Below are positions 15,772 through 25,146 of a stretch of DNA of 64,000 nucleotides, piece by piece (the first letter of the stretch is position 1; the number at the start of each line of letters is the position of its first letter). This DNA comes from Pseudoxanthomonas sp. (GTDB taxonomy: Bacteria; Pseudomonadota; Gammaproteobacteria; Xanthomonadales; Xanthomonadaceae). The position numbers and the translations under genes were made by a program. The DNA lies in the NCBI RefSeq assembly GCF_035999195.1, contig NZ_DASYGY010000004.1, positions 62,001 to 126,000 on the forward strand. The letters are read 5' to 3'. The notes beneath the pieces were generated by a model. It searched no databases, was not told where the DNA came from, and worked only from the letters and a program-made list of their open reading frames with translations.

Positions 15772-17508
15772 ATGTCGTACCGCGCTATCGAGGCCTTGCG
15801 TGCGCAGGGCGCACGTTCCACACGTCTGTCGTTTTCCCCGGTTTCCCAGCCCGCCAGTGTCTTCCGTGGCCGGCAACGCCGTGCCGCGCAGGCCGGCCTG
15901 CTGCTTGTCGGCGTGCTGGCGGCAGGGTCGGCATGGGCACTGATCACCGGCACGTGGACCACCAGCGGGTCCACGTCGGCCACCACCACGGTCAACGGCA
16001 TCACGGTCACCTGGACGGGCAACTCCGACCAGAACTACGCCAACGGCGCCTTCAATACGTCGACCACCGGTGGCTGGTGGACCGAGCCCTACGGCGGCAC
16101 CGTTCCCGGTGGTGCGTCGCTGGTGATGCTGCACGACAGCGGTACGCGCAACTACACCGTGACCTTCAGCAAGCCGGTCGACAACCCGGTGCTGCACATC
16201 GACCGCCTGGGTGGCGCCATCGGCAGCGATCCGAACAGTTCGCGCTGGACGTTGGGCGCGACCAGCGCGACCGGCGGCGCGGTCACGCTGACCGAGCTGA
16301 GCGGCAACCCGCAGTTCGTACTGAGCGGCAGCACCTTCTTCCGTCAGACCGGCGCCACCTTCTCCGGCGATGCGGATGGCGAGTGCCGGACCGGCACCAC
16401 GGGTTCGGTCGCGCGCGGCACCGCCTGCGGCTCGGTGCGGTTCAACGGCACCGGCATCACCAGCCTGACCTTCAGCGTGGCCCAGTCCGGCCCCACGGGC
16501 GGCGACGAACTGGAGCTGCGCTGGAGCTTCCCGGGCTCCAACGTCATCGTGCGCAAGCAGTCCGCGGGCGGCACCGGCACGTTCGGCATCACCGCCGGCA
16601 ACGCGCTGTCGCAGAGCTTCAACCTGACCACCACGGCGCAGAACACGCCGGTGTCGTCCGCCACGTACCCGATCACCAATCACGCCGCCGCGATCACGCT
16701 GACCGAGACCACGGTGCCGGCGGGCTATGTGCTGACGGCCGGCACCTGTACCGACCAGAGCAATGCCAGCGTGCCCGCGACGATCAGCACGGGCACGCGC
16801 CAGCTGACCATCGCCGCCGGCGCGTACCGCGCCAACCAGACCATCACCTGCACCCTGACCAACAGCGCGACCGCGACGCTGGCGCTGGCCAAGCGGTGGG
16901 TGGATGCGGCGATCAACGACACCGCGACGCTCTCGGGCACGGGCGGTGCCAACAACGCCTCGCTGTCGTCCACCGCCAACAGTGCGTCGGAAACCGATAC
17001 CGGCACCGCCGTGCAGGTCGTGCCGGGCAACGTCATCACGCTGTCGGAGACGCTGGGTGCCGGCAATGCACGGAGCTACACCGCCGACGCATGGTCGTGC
17101 AGCGGCGGCAGCCTCAGCGGCAACACGCTGACGCTGACCGCCGCCCATGCCGGGCAGGCCATCGTGTGCACGGTCACCAACCGGGCGCGCGTGGCCGACG
17201 TGTCGATGGTGAAGTCGACCACCGCGGGCGCTGCGCCCAGCGGACAGGTGCGGAACTTCACCGTGGTCGTCTCGAATGCGGGTCCTGCCGCCGCCGACGG
17301 CGCCGTGGTCAGCGACACGCCGGGCGCGGGCCTGACCTGCCCCGTGTCCGGCAGCCCGATCACCTGTGCCGCCAGTGGCGGCGCCACCTGTCCGGGCGCG
17401 GCGGCATTGCCGACCCTCGTCGGCGGCGGTGTCGCCGTTCCCACGCTGCCCGTGGGCGGCGCGGTGACGTTCACCGTGCCCTGCCGGGTGACCGCGAGCG
17501 GGTTCTGA
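15772..17508 (+). CDS. Surface-exposed DUF11/prealbumin-fold protein
   Basis: A 578-residue protein with a positively charged N-terminus and a hydrophobic signal segment (about residues 38-57). It continues as Thr/Ser/Gly-rich beta-sandwich sequence: an unrecognised N-terminal region (60-270), SpaA/prealbumin-like repeats (NHAAAITLTETTVPAGY) and a C-terminal DUF11-type segment (VADVSMVKSTTAGAAPSGQVRNFTVVVSNAGPA). Only one DUF11 unit is present and the protein stops soon after it, without a sorting signal. It is probably an extracellular adhesin-like protein. The ATG at 15772 is preferred over the longer frame opening at 15655. Confidence 0.7.
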   Translation: MSYRAIEALRAQGARSTRLSFSPVSQPASVFRGRQRRAAQAGLLLVGVLAAGSAWALITGTWTTSGSTSATTTVNGITVTWTGNSDQNYANGAFNTSTTGGWWTEPYGGTVPGGASLVMLHDSGTRNYTVTFSKPVDNPVLHIDRLGGAIGSDPNSSRWTLGATSATGGAVTLTELSGNPQFVLSGSTFFRQTGATFSGDADGECRTGTTGSVARGTACGSVRFNGTGITSLTFSVAQSGPTGGDELELRWSFPGSNVIVRKQSAGGTGTFGITAGNALSQSFNLTTTAQNTPVSSATYPITNHAAAITLTETTVPAGYVLTAGTCTDQSNASVPATISTGTRQLTIAAGAYRANQTITCTLTNSATATLALAKRWVDAAINDTATLSGTGGANNASLSSTANSASETDTGTAVQVVPGNVITLSETLGAGNARSYTADAWSCSGGSLSGNTLTLTAAHAGQAIVCTVTNRARVADVSMVKSTTAGAAPSGQVRNFTVVVSNAGPAAADGAVVSDTPGAGLTCPVSGSPITCAASGGATCPGAAALPTLVGGGVAVPTLPVGGAVTFTVPCRVTASGF

Positions 17509-17582
17509 CCCGCCGGCGCGCTTCCCAAGCGCGTCGGGAGTCTCCATGATGCGGCTCCGTTCCACGCCGCCTGCCTGACGCA

Positions 17583-19682
17583 ATGAGTCGTACCGCCTGG
17601 CTGTGGGTGGTCGTGGTGCTGACCACCATCGCCCTGGCCGCCACCTTCCTGGTCACGCCGCGCTTTCCCGTTCCCGTGCCCGAGGCCGGTCCGCCCGCCA
17701 CGGCGTTCGGCTGGAGCGGGCAGCTGTCCCTGGTCGCCGGCGACGGCGTGCGCGGCACGCGGGACGGTGCCGGCCCGCAGGCCCGCTTCGACGATCCCTG
17801 GGGCATCGTCGTGATGGAAGACGGTACGCGCTATGTCGCCGACGCCGGCGACAGCAACCGTATCCGCCGCATCACCCGCGATGGCGTGGTGTCGACCCTG
17901 GCCGGCGGCCGCGAAGGGTTCATCGAGGGTACGGGCGCGGCAGCGGCGTTCCACACGCCGTCGGCGCTGGCCCGCGACGCCGCGGGCAATCTCTACGTCG
18001 CCGACACCGGCAACCACGCGATCCGCAGGATCACCCCGGACGGCGTGGTGACCACGGTGGCCGGCACCGGCGCGCCGGGGTTCCGTGACGGTCCTGCGTT
18101 GCAGGCGCAGTTCAACGGCCCGATCGGCGTGGCGGTGGACGGCGGCGGGCGCCTCTACGTGGCCGACACCTACAACGACCGCATCCGCCTGATCGACCGC
18201 GATGGCAGCGTCACCACGCTGGCCGGCGGCGATACGCCGGGCTTCGTCGACGGTTCCGGTACCGAGGCCCGCTTCGACACGCCGACCGGCATCGCCGTCG
18301 ATGCCACCGGCGTGGTCTGGATCGCCGACCTGCGCAACGATGCGATCCGCCGCATCGGCCGGCGGGGCGGGGTCAGCACGCTGCCGATGCAGCCCGACCT
18401 GCCGACGCAGGCCGGACCGCGGCGTCCGCTGTCGCTGGCGCTGACGCACGACGGCCATCTCTATGTCGGCGAGCTGTTCAGCGGTCGCGTGATGCAGGTG
18501 ATGCGCGATGGTCGCTGGCATGCGCTGGCCGGCCACGTGCCGGGACAGCGCCTGTCGCGGACGGCGGGCCTGGCGGTCGATGCGGCCGGGCAGCTGCACG
18601 CCACCGACGCGGGCAGCCATCGCGTGCATCGCATCGCGCCGCTGGCCGCCGGCGCCCTGCCGGCACCGGCGATCATCGGTCCGTCGGCGGACGATCCGTT
18701 GCCGCAGACCGCAGGCCGGTGGCCGCTGGCACCGCAGGACGGCTGGCACGAAGTCGTCGGCACGCTCGGCGAAGTGCGCGGCGACTACCGCGGCGAGAGT
18801 CGGCACCATCTGCATGGCGGTCTGGACATCCGCGGCGATGTCGGCGCCACCGTGCTCGCCATCGCCGACGGCAAGGTCAGCAGTCCGTCCGCCGCCTGGA
18901 ACTTCGACGGCCTCAGCGAAGGCCTGGGACTGGGTGCGCTGGACTACATCCACATGCGCGTCGGCCGCACGCCGCGCGGCGAGCTGCTGGATCCCGTGCG
19001 CTTCCAGCTGCTGCATGATCTCAGCGGCGATCCCGGCCGCATCCGCGTGCGCCGCGGGACGCGCTTCGCCGCCGGCGATGCACTGGGGACGGTCAACCGC
19101 ATGGCGCACGTACACCTGTCGATCGGACCGGCAGGCTACGAACGCAACGCCATCGCGCTCGGTTTCACCGGCTTCACCGATGCGTATCCTCCGCGCATCG
19201 ACGAGGTCGCCCTGTACGACACGCTGGACCAGCCCATCGACCAGCGGCAGGACGGCCGCGTGCTGGTACCGCGCGACCTGCAGGGCGTGCGCATCGTGGT
19301 GGATGCCTGGGACCAGGTGGACCGCAACCTGCCGCGGCGCCGGCTCGGGCTGCATGCGCTGGGCTACCAGCTGTTGCACGACGACGGCACGCCGGTCGCC
19401 GGCTTCGAGACGCCGCGGATGACCCTCGATTTCCAGCGCTTGCCCGCCGACGAGGCCGTGCAGGTCGCCTACGCGCCCGGCAGCGGCATCACCGTGCATG
19501 GCAGCGCGGTGACGCGCTTCAAGTACAGCGTGACCAACACGGTCCGCGATGGCCTGTGGGCCGAAGGCAGCTGGCAGGTCGGCGCGATGCCGCCCGGCGA
19601 CTACACGCTGCGGATCACGGCGCGCGACTACGCCGGCAACGAAGCCCAGGCGCGCCGCGACCTGAAACTGCGCTTGCAGTAG
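17583..19682 (+). CDS. NHL-repeat beta-propeller fused to an M23-like metallopeptidase
   Basis: A 699-residue envelope protein. One N-terminal transmembrane anchor or signal (residues 6-25) is followed by about six NHL repeats (DGTRYVADAGDSNRIRRI and similar, about 50-340). Then comes an M23/LytM-like domain with HxxxD in LHGGLDI and a distal HxH in AHVHLSIG, i.e. all zinc ligands. An Ig-like tail ends the protein (about 535-699, PGDYTLRITARDYAGNEAQ). The propeller may bind glycan or protein while the M23 domain may cut peptidoglycan cross-links. It follows the surface-protein gene by 74 bases. Its TAG stop is provided by a GTAG palindrome. Confidence 0.78.
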   Translation: MSRTAWLWVVVVLTTIALAATFLVTPRFPVPVPEAGPPATAFGWSGQLSLVAGDGVRGTRDGAGPQARFDDPWGIVVMEDGTRYVADAGDSNRIRRITRDGVVSTLAGGREGFIEGTGAAAAFHTPSALARDAAGNLYVADTGNHAIRRITPDGVVTTVAGTGAPGFRDGPALQAQFNGPIGVAVDGGGRLYVADTYNDRIRLIDRDGSVTTLAGGDTPGFVDGSGTEARFDTPTGIAVDATGVVWIADLRNDAIRRIGRRGGVSTLPMQPDLPTQAGPRRPLSLALTHDGHLYVGELFSGRVMQVMRDGRWHALAGHVPGQRLSRTAGLAVDAAGQLHATDAGSHRVHRIAPLAAGALPAPAIIGPSADDPLPQTAGRWPLAPQDGWHEVVGTLGEVRGDYRGESRHHLHGGLDIRGDVGATVLAIADGKVSSPSAAWNFDGLSEGLGLGALDYIHMRVGRTPRGELLDPVRFQLLHDLSGDPGRIRVRRGTRFAAGDALGTVNRMAHVHLSIGPAGYERNAIALGFTGFTDAYPPRIDEVALYDTLDQPIDQRQDGRVLVPRDLQGVRIVVDAWDQVDRNLPRRRLGLHALGYQLLHDDGTPVAGFETPRMTLDFQRLPADEAVQVAYAPGSGITVHGSAVTRFKYSVTNTVRDGLWAEGSWQVGAMPPGDYTLRITARDYAGNEAQARRDLKLRLQ

Positions 19683-19700
19683 GGCGGGCCACGGCCCGCC
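19679..19700 (+). repeat. GTAG-headed palindrome overlapping a stop codon
   Basis: GTAG then GGCGGGCC-AC-GGCCCGCC, a perfect 8-bp stem with a 2-base loop and the SMAG/REP head. The TAG is the stop of the NHL/M23 gene. It could double as a terminator, although only a short T run (ATTTCC) follows. Confidence 0.65.
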
Positions 19701-19794
19701 ATTTCCCTGCGCCGATCCTGTCGATCCGCGACCTGTCCGTTCGTCGTCTTCCCGAAAGCGGCCGGAACGCCCGTCCGCATGACAGGAGACTGCA

Positions 19795-20220
19795 ATGCGC
19801 GTCATGGTCATCGTGAAAGCCAATACCGATACGGAGGCGGGGCGGATGCCCAGCACCGAACAGCTGACGGCGATGGGCGAGTTCAACGAAGCGCTGGTGA
19901 AGGCCGGCATCCTGCTGGCCGGCGAAGGCCTGCATCCCACATCGCGCGGCGCACGCGTGCGTTTCGAAGGCAGGCAGCGCACCGTCATCGACGGACCCTT
20001 CGGCGAGACGAAGGAACTGGTGGCCGGGTTCTGGCTGTGGCAGGTGCGCAATCTCGACGAGGCCATCGAATGGATCAAACGCGCGCCGTTCGACGGAGGG
20101 GAAGAAGTCGAACTGCGCCCGGTCTTCGAGGCCGACGACTTCGGCGATGCGCTCACCCCGGAATTGCGCGAGCAGGAAGCGCGTCTGGCCGCACAGATCC
20201 CTGCCTCCAGCGAGCGTTGA
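19795..20220 (+). CDS. YciI-like DGPF-domain protein
   Basis: A 141-residue cytoplasmic protein with the DGPFGETKE signature and the preceding RTVI strand, matching the YCII/DGPF superfamily (dimeric alpha-beta barrel). Relatives often sit beside ECF sigma factors, but none is adjacent here. It is followed after 10 bases by a VOC protein, suggesting a two-gene unit. Enzymatic role unknown. Confidence 0.85.
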   Translation: MRVMVIVKANTDTEAGRMPSTEQLTAMGEFNEALVKAGILLAGEGLHPTSRGARVRFEGRQRTVIDGPFGETKELVAGFWLWQVRNLDEAIEWIKRAPFDGGEEVELRPVFEADDFGDALTPELREQEARLAAQIPASSER

Positions 20221-20230
20221 GGGTCACGCC

Positions 20231-20638
20231 ATGAGTACGCAGATCTTCGTCAACCTGCCCGTGCGCGACCTGCCGGCCTCGCGCGCCTTCTTCGATGCGC
20301 TGGGCTACCGCGCCAACCTGAAGTTCACCAACGACGATGCGGCCTGCATCGTCATCAGCGACAGCATCCACGTGATGCTGCTGGTGGAGCCGTTCTTCCA
20401 GGGATTCACGCGCAAGACCCTCTGCGATGCGCGCACGCACACCGAGGTGATCCTCTGTCTGTCGGCCGACCGCCGCAGCGCCGTCGACTACATGGTGGAC
20501 AAGGCGCTGGCCGCCGGCGGCAGCGAGCCGATGGAGGCCAAGGACTACGGTTTCATGTACCAGCGCAGCTTCCAGGACCTCGATGGGCATCTGTGGGAAG
20601 TGGTGTACATGGATGAGGGCGGGATGCCGGCGGAGTGA
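20231..20638 (+). CDS. VOC family (glyoxalase/bleomycin-resistance fold) protein
   Basis: A 135-residue protein with the vicinal-oxygen-chelate fold: a starting FVNLPVRDLPASRAFFDALGY and a closing FQDLDGHLWEVVYMDE. The substrate is unknown; close relatives are annotated as glyoxalase or extradiol dioxygenase-like. The start at 20231 has a GAGGGTCACGCC leader. It is likely co-transcribed with the YciI-like gene. Confidence 0.85.
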   Translation: MSTQIFVNLPVRDLPASRAFFDALGYRANLKFTNDDAACIVISDSIHVMLLVEPFFQGFTRKTLCDARTHTEVILCLSADRRSAVDYMVDKALAAGGSEPMEAKDYGFMYQRSFQDLDGHLWEVVYMDEGGMPAE

Positions 20639-20796
20639 GTGGCCGCCGTGCCTCGCGCCGTGTTTTGCGGTCACCTGCGAGCGTTAGCTCCCGTCCGATC
20701 GCGGTCCCTCCTGCCGCGCGCCACCGGACGCCGGCCACCGGGGCCGGCGCGCTGATGCATCGGGAGATCCGCGATGCAGGTCGTGATCGCGTGCGC

Positions 20797-20826
20797 TTGT
20801 CCATCGCCATGCCGCTGCGTTCTAAT
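20797..20826 (+). promoter_or_regulatory. Possible promoter of the S9 peptidase gene
   Basis: TTGTCC and TCTAAT separated by 18 bases, ending 34 bases before the ATG. This is the only promoter-like pair I could find in the 222-bp gap (20639-20860), which also carries a GC-rich imperfect hairpin (CGCCGG/CCGGCG). Sigma-70 promoters in GC-rich genomes are weakly defined, so this is tentative. Confidence 0.3.
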
Positions 20827-20860
20827 CCGGGCGGGGATACGCGATGCCAGGGAGGCATCC

Positions 20861-22798
20861 ATGGGGTGGCAAATACGGAGTGCGGGCATCCTGCTGGGAT
20901 GCCTGCTGGCGCCGCTGGCGCATGCGCAGGTGGACCTGGAGCCGCTCCTCAAGAAGGACGTGCTGCAGACGCTGAAGATCTCGCCCACCGGCGAGTACTA
21001 CGCGATGACGGTGCCGCTGGAGGACCAGACCATCCTGGCGGTGGTGCGGCGCGCCGACCAGCAGGTGACCTCGAAGATCACCGCCGGCAGCGACAGCGTC
21101 GTCAGCAATGTCTGGTGGGTCAGCGACGACCGCGTGGTGGTGTCGGTGGCGAAGAAATTCGGCTCGCGCGACCAGCCCTATCCGACCGGAGAGCTGTACG
21201 CCACCAATGCCGACGGTACCCATCGGCGGCAGATCTTCGCGCGCTACGGGCTGGACGCCACGCAGGTGCAGCCGCGCGCGGCCTACCTGATCGACACGCT
21301 GCCCGACGACCCGCGCAAGGTGCTGGTGGGCATGTACGCACTGGACACGTCGACGCCCAGCACGCGGGTGGAGCGGCTGGATGTGTTCAACGGCAGCATG
21401 GACACGGTGGCCACGGCGCCGGTGCGCCGCGCCAGCTTCACGGTCGACGCCGCCCGCCGCGTGCGCCTCGCGATCGGCGCGGGCGACGACAACGTCCGCA
21501 AGCTCTACCACCGCGCCGACGACCGGTCGTCCTGGACGCTGGTCAACGACGAGGCGAAGACCGGCTTCGTGGAGTGGCCGCTGGGCCTGTCGGCCGATGG
21601 ACGGATCGCCTACCTGCAGGCGGAGCAGGCGGACGGGCCGGACGCCATCGTCGCGCTGGATACCGTGACCGGCACGCGCACTCGGGTGCTGCGCGATCCG
21701 GTGGTCGATCCGTACGACATCATCTACGCCGATGACGGACAGACGCCGGTGGGCAGCTTCTTCATGCACGACAAGCTGCGCACCGCATTCTTCGACGACA
21801 CGTCGCCCACCGCACGCCTGTACCGCAAGCTGGAGCGGTCCTTCCCCGGTTCCTCCATCGCCATCACCTCGGGCACGCGCGACGGTCGGCTGAAAGTGGT
21901 GCAGGCCTGGAGCGACACCAGTCCGGGCGATTTCTTCCTGTTCGACACCACCACCAATACCGCCGACCTCATCTTCAGCCGGCGCAGCTGGCTGGATCCG
22001 AAGGTGCTGGCGCCGAGCGAGCCGGTCACCCTGCGCGCCCGCGATGGGCTGACGCTGCATGGCTACCTCACGCGGCCACGCGATGGACGCGATGCGCCGC
22101 TGCCGCTGGTGGTGATGCCGCACGGCGGGCCGTTCGGCGTGTTCGACCGCTGGGAGGTCGATGACGAGGCGGAGATGCTGGCACGCGCGGGCTATGCCGT
22201 GCTTCGCGTGAATTACCGGGGATCGGGCAACTACGGCCGCGCCTTCAAGCAGGCCGGGGCACGGCAGTGGGGCCGGACCATGCAGGACGATCTCACCGAC
22301 GCCACGCGCTGGGCGATCGAACAGAAGATCGCCGATCCCGCGCGCATCTGCCTGTATGGCGCCAGCTACGGTGCCTATGCGTCGCTGATGGGCGTGGCCA
22401 GGGAGCCGGAGCTGTACCGCTGCGCCGCCGGCTACGTGGGCGTGTACGACCTGGCGCTGATGCACAAGCAGGATTCGCGCGAGAGCCGGTCCAGCCGCAA
22501 CTGGATGGAGGACTGGATCAGCGACGACCGCGCCAGCCTGGCGGACGTGTCGCCCACCGCGCTGGCGCAACGTATCCGTGCGCCCGTGTTCCTGGCCGCG
22601 GGCGGCAAGGACGAGATCGCCCCGCAGGCGCACAGCGAGCGCATGGAGAAGGCGTTGAAGGCGGCCGGCGTGCCGGTGGAGACGCTATACGTGCGCACCG
22701 AGGGCCACGGTTTCTACAGCGAAGCCAACCGGCGCACGTACTACACCCGCCTGCTGGATTTCCTGTCGCGTCACCTCGGCGGCGCGAAGGCGAAGTAG
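20861..22798 (+). CDS. Exported S9 family peptidase (prolyl-oligopeptidase type)
   Basis: A 645-residue serine peptidase with a Sec signal peptide (to about residue 22, AHA). An N-terminal beta-propeller (about 30-390) precedes an alpha/beta-hydrolase domain with Ser502 in GASYG, Asp584 (GGKDE) and His616 (EGHGF), a complete triad, plus the HGGP oxyanion region. These enzymes cut short peptides, typically dipeptidyl or acylaminoacyl substrates, in the periplasm. The ATG at 20861 is preceded by GGGAGG; the upstream open frame has no homology. Confidence 0.92.
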   Translation: MGWQIRSAGILLGCLLAPLAHAQVDLEPLLKKDVLQTLKISPTGEYYAMTVPLEDQTILAVVRRADQQVTSKITAGSDSVVSNVWWVSDDRVVVSVAKKFGSRDQPYPTGELYATNADGTHRRQIFARYGLDATQVQPRAAYLIDTLPDDPRKVLVGMYALDTSTPSTRVERLDVFNGSMDTVATAPVRRASFTVDAARRVRLAIGAGDDNVRKLYHRADDRSSWTLVNDEAKTGFVEWPLGLSADGRIAYLQAEQADGPDAIVALDTVTGTRTRVLRDPVVDPYDIIYADDGQTPVGSFFMHDKLRTAFFDDTSPTARLYRKLERSFPGSSIAITSGTRDGRLKVVQAWSDTSPGDFFLFDTTTNTADLIFSRRSWLDPKVLAPSEPVTLRARDGLTLHGYLTRPRDGRDAPLPLVVMPHGGPFGVFDRWEVDDEAEMLARAGYAVLRVNYRGSGNYGRAFKQAGARQWGRTMQDDLTDATRWAIEQKIADPARICLYGASYGAYASLMGVAREPELYRCAAGYVGVYDLALMHKQDSRESRSSRNWMEDWISDDRASLADVSPTALAQRIRAPVFLAAGGKDEIAPQAHSERMEKALKAAGVPVETLYVRTEGHGFYSEANRRTYYTRLLDFLSRHLGGAKAK

Positions 22799-22799
22799 C

Positions 22800-23174
22800 T
22801 CAGGCGCCGACGCGCCGGCGTACTTCGTCGAAGTCACGCACCGGCCGCACTTCGATGCTGCCGGTGCCGACCCAGGGGAATCCCTGTGCGATCTTCACTG
22901 CCTCGTCCAGGCTGTCGGCCTCGATCAGGTTGTAACCGCCCAGGATTTCCTTGGTCTCGGCGAACGGGCCATCGACCACGCGGGTCTTGCCGTCGCGCAC
23001 GCGCACGGTGCGTGCGGTGCTGCCGTGTTCCAGCTGCTGCGATTCGATCAGCGTGCCCTGCGCCTTCAGTTCGTCGGCATGGGTGATGCAGCCGTGCATC
23101 ATCCGGTCGAACGCGCCCTCGGGCAGCGCTTCCAGCAACGCGTCATCCGTGTAGATCATCAACAGGAACTTCAT
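22800..23174 (-). CDS. YciI family protein
   Basis: A 124-residue protein of the YCII superfamily, with KFLLMIYTDDALLE at the start, the DGPFAETKE signature and a closing VGTGSIEVRPVRDF. It ends two bases from the S9 peptidase stop on the other strand. Its role is not known; relatives are stand-alone dimeric proteins linked to ECF sigma regulation in other genomes. Confidence 0.88.
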   Translation of the reverse strand: MKFLLMIYTDDALLEALPEGAFDRMMHGCITHADELKAQGTLIESQQLEHGSTARTVRVRDGKTRVVDGPFAETKEILGGYNLIEADSLDEAVKIAQGFPWVGTGSIEVRPVRDFDEVRRRVGA

Positions 23175-23253
23175 GCGCCCTCCCGGCGTGCGGTGCAGGC
23201 CGGGATTGTGCCACGCGATGATGTCCAGTCCCCGTGTCGGGGCTTGATCGCGC

Positions 23254-23502
23254 TCACTCGCCGGCGGGCGAGCGGTACCAGGCTTCGACGGTGCCCTTGA
23301 TCTTCATCGTCATCGGATTGCCGCGACGGTCCTTCGACTTGCCCACCGGCACGCGCACCCAGCCCTCGCTGATGCAGTACTCCTCCACGTTGTCACGCTC
23401 CACGCCGTTGAAGCGGATGCCCACGCCGCGGTCCATCACCTCGGCGTCATGGAACGGGCTGCGCGGATCGGAGGCCAGGCGGTCGGGAGGCGTGTCGGAC
23501 AT
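23254..23502 (-). CDS. DUF3297 family protein
   Basis: An 82-residue conserved protein with the family core GIRFNGVERDNVEEYCISEGWVRV and the basic KSKDRRGNPMTMKIKG stretch. It is widespread in proteobacteria, of unknown function, probably cytoplasmic. It is a single gene with about 50-80 bp on each side. Confidence 0.88.
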   Translation of the reverse strand: MSDTPPDRLASDPRSPFHDAEVMDRGVGIRFNGVERDNVEEYCISEGWVRVPVGKSKDRRGNPMTMKIKGTVEAWYRSPAGE

Positions 23503-23554
23503 GGGAAGACGTCGTGCTGGGATCAGGAACGCAAGGATACCCGAAGCCCGCCGT

Positions 23555-24265
23555 TCACCAGGCCACGCGGTTGCGGCTGCAGGCGAGGGTGGCCTGCAGG
23601 GTCAGCCGGCCGCGTCGCGGATCGGCGCTCAGCGGTGTCGCCTCGGTGATGGCGGGTGCATGGAAGGCATCGCCCTCGTGGATCAGCAGGCGGTTCCATC
23701 GCGGCGGCACGGTCAGCACATGGGTGAAGCTGGCGCTGGAGGCCTGCGGATACCCGGCAGCGAGCGCGTAACGCAGGGCGAAGGCTTCGGACGACAGCGT
23801 CCCGGCATCGTGTTCCACCTGCTCGACCTGCTGCGGCGAGACGCGCGGCAGGAAAAAATGCGTGCCGCCCAGCGTCGGATCGCGGAACAGGAACAGCTCC
23901 GCCACCGCCATGCACTGGCCGGGCGCCGGCGCGCGCAGGCGGCGCGGGAGCCAGTGCGTCGGCGCAAGCTGCGCAGCGGGCGACGTCGGCAACGACAGGC
24001 GGCTTGCGCTGCGCAGGACACGTCGCGTGCCCAGCGCGTGGCGTGCGTGATCGCGGATCACGTCGTGCAGCAGCTCGGTGAACTCCTCCGGCATGCGCAG
24101 CTGCACGCCGGGAAAGACACTGGGAGGCGCCGGCTGGAAGTCCTCGCGATAGGCGTCGGCGAAGGCCGGTAGCCGCTCCGGTGCCAGCAGCGCGTCGTCG
24201 ATGACGATGCACGCACGGCCGTGGCCGATCGGCAGCGACTGGACCACGGGACGCGGATTGAACAT
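23555..24265 (-). CDS. DUF6445-like protein
   Basis: A 236-residue protein resembling the DUF6445 family, with FLFRDPTLGGTHFFLPR in the centre and NRLLIHEGDAFHAPAI near the C-terminus, and two His-containing strands spaced like a double-stranded beta-helix oxygenase. I take this as a possible non-haem iron fold, but no function is established. The ATG at 24265 (MFNPRPVVQSL) fits better than the longer open frame. Family placement is from memory. Confidence 0.6.
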   Translation of the reverse strand: MFNPRPVVQSLPIGHGRACIVIDDALLAPERLPAFADAYREDFQPAPPSVFPGVQLRMPEEFTELLHDVIRDHARHALGTRRVLRSASRLSLPTSPAAQLAPTHWLPRRLRAPAPGQCMAVAELFLFRDPTLGGTHFFLPRVSPQQVEQVEHDAGTLSSEAFALRYALAAGYPQASSASFTHVLTVPPRWNRLLIHEGDAFHAPAITEATPLSADPRRGRLTLQATLACSRNRVAW

Positions 24266-24334
24266 GGCGCGGCCTCCCCGGCAGGCCGGCTCGCGGGCCG
24301 GCGCCGCCACGATAGACCTTGCGTGCGATGGAGA

Positions 24335-24377
24335 CAAAAAAGAACGCCGGGACGGCCCACCACGACCGCCCCGGCGT
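24335..24377 (-). terminator. Terminator of the fasciclin gene
   Basis: On the minus strand a 12-bp, nearly perfect stem (ACGCCGGGGCGG/CCGTCCCGGCGT) with a 10-base loop is followed by TCTTTTTTG. It is placed 18 bases after the fasciclin stop codon. Confidence 0.85.
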
Positions 24378-24394
24378 GTGCTGCCGTCGAGGAA

Positions 24395-24994
24395 TTACGG
24401 CATCAGCACCTTGTCGACCACGTGGATCACGCCGTTGCTGCCCTTCAGGTCGGCCGTTGTGACCTTGGCCACGTTGCCCTTGGCGTCGGTCACGGTCACG
24501 CCGCCATCGACGACCTGCGCCTTCAGCTCGCCGCCCTGCACGGTCTTCAGCGTGGCGGTGCCGCCGCTGGCCTGGATCTGCTGGGTGAGCGTGGCGGCGT
24601 CGACGTTGCCCGGCACCACGTGGTAGGTGAGGACGGACGTCAGGTCCGCCTTGCTTTCCGGCTTCAGCAGCGTGTCCACGGTGCCGGCCGGCAGCGCGTC
24701 GAACGCCGCGTTGGTCGGTGCGAACACGGTGAACGGACCGGCGCCCTTCAGCGTGTCCACCAGGCCGGCCGCCTGCACGGCAGCGACCAGCGTGCTGTGG
24801 TCGGGCGAACCGATCGCGATATCCACCACATCGCTCTGTTCGGCGGCCGGCATGGCGGCGTCGGCCGGGGCGGGATCGCTGGCTTCGGCGACGGGCGCCG
24901 GTGCGGCGCCGGCATCGGCTTCGGCGGTCTTGGGCGAGCAGGCTGCGGCCGTGACGACGGCGAGCAGGGCGACGGAAAGGACGGTGCGGTTCAT
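24395..24994 (-). CDS. Fasciclin-domain lipoprotein
   Basis: A 199-residue protein with a lipobox (TAAAC, Cys19), an Ala/Pro-rich linker to about residue 60 and one FAS1 domain (about 62-198) carrying TVFAPTNAAFDALP (H1 box) and GVIHVVDKVLMP (H2 box). FAS1 domains mediate adhesion to matrix or cells. Its own terminator follows. The 150-bp gap to the next gene is divergent and may hold both promoters. Confidence 0.9.
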   Translation of the reverse strand: MNRTVLSVALLAVVTAAACSPKTAEADAGAAPAPVAEASDPAPADAAMPAAEQSDVVDIAIGSPDHSTLVAAVQAAGLVDTLKGAGPFTVFAPTNAAFDALPAGTVDTLLKPESKADLTSVLTYHVVPGNVDAATLTQQIQASGGTATLKTVQGGELKAQVVDGGVTVTDAKGNVAKVTTADLKGSNGVIHVVDKVLMP

Positions 24995-25146
24995 GGATGT
25001 CTCCTGGGTGGGTAGGGATGTCGTTGTTGCGCTTGCGGAGACATCTACGCCCGCGCCCCACCCGCGGATGCATCACGTGGCCTTAATATTCAGCGAACCT
25101 TGACATCGGCAACCGCCCCTCCCGCCCCGCCACGCGACCACACCCC

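Noticed and set aside
22795..22820. GTAG-headed repeat at the S9 peptidase stop
   Set aside because: GTAG is present, but the following bases form no palindrome, so it was left out of the repeat list.
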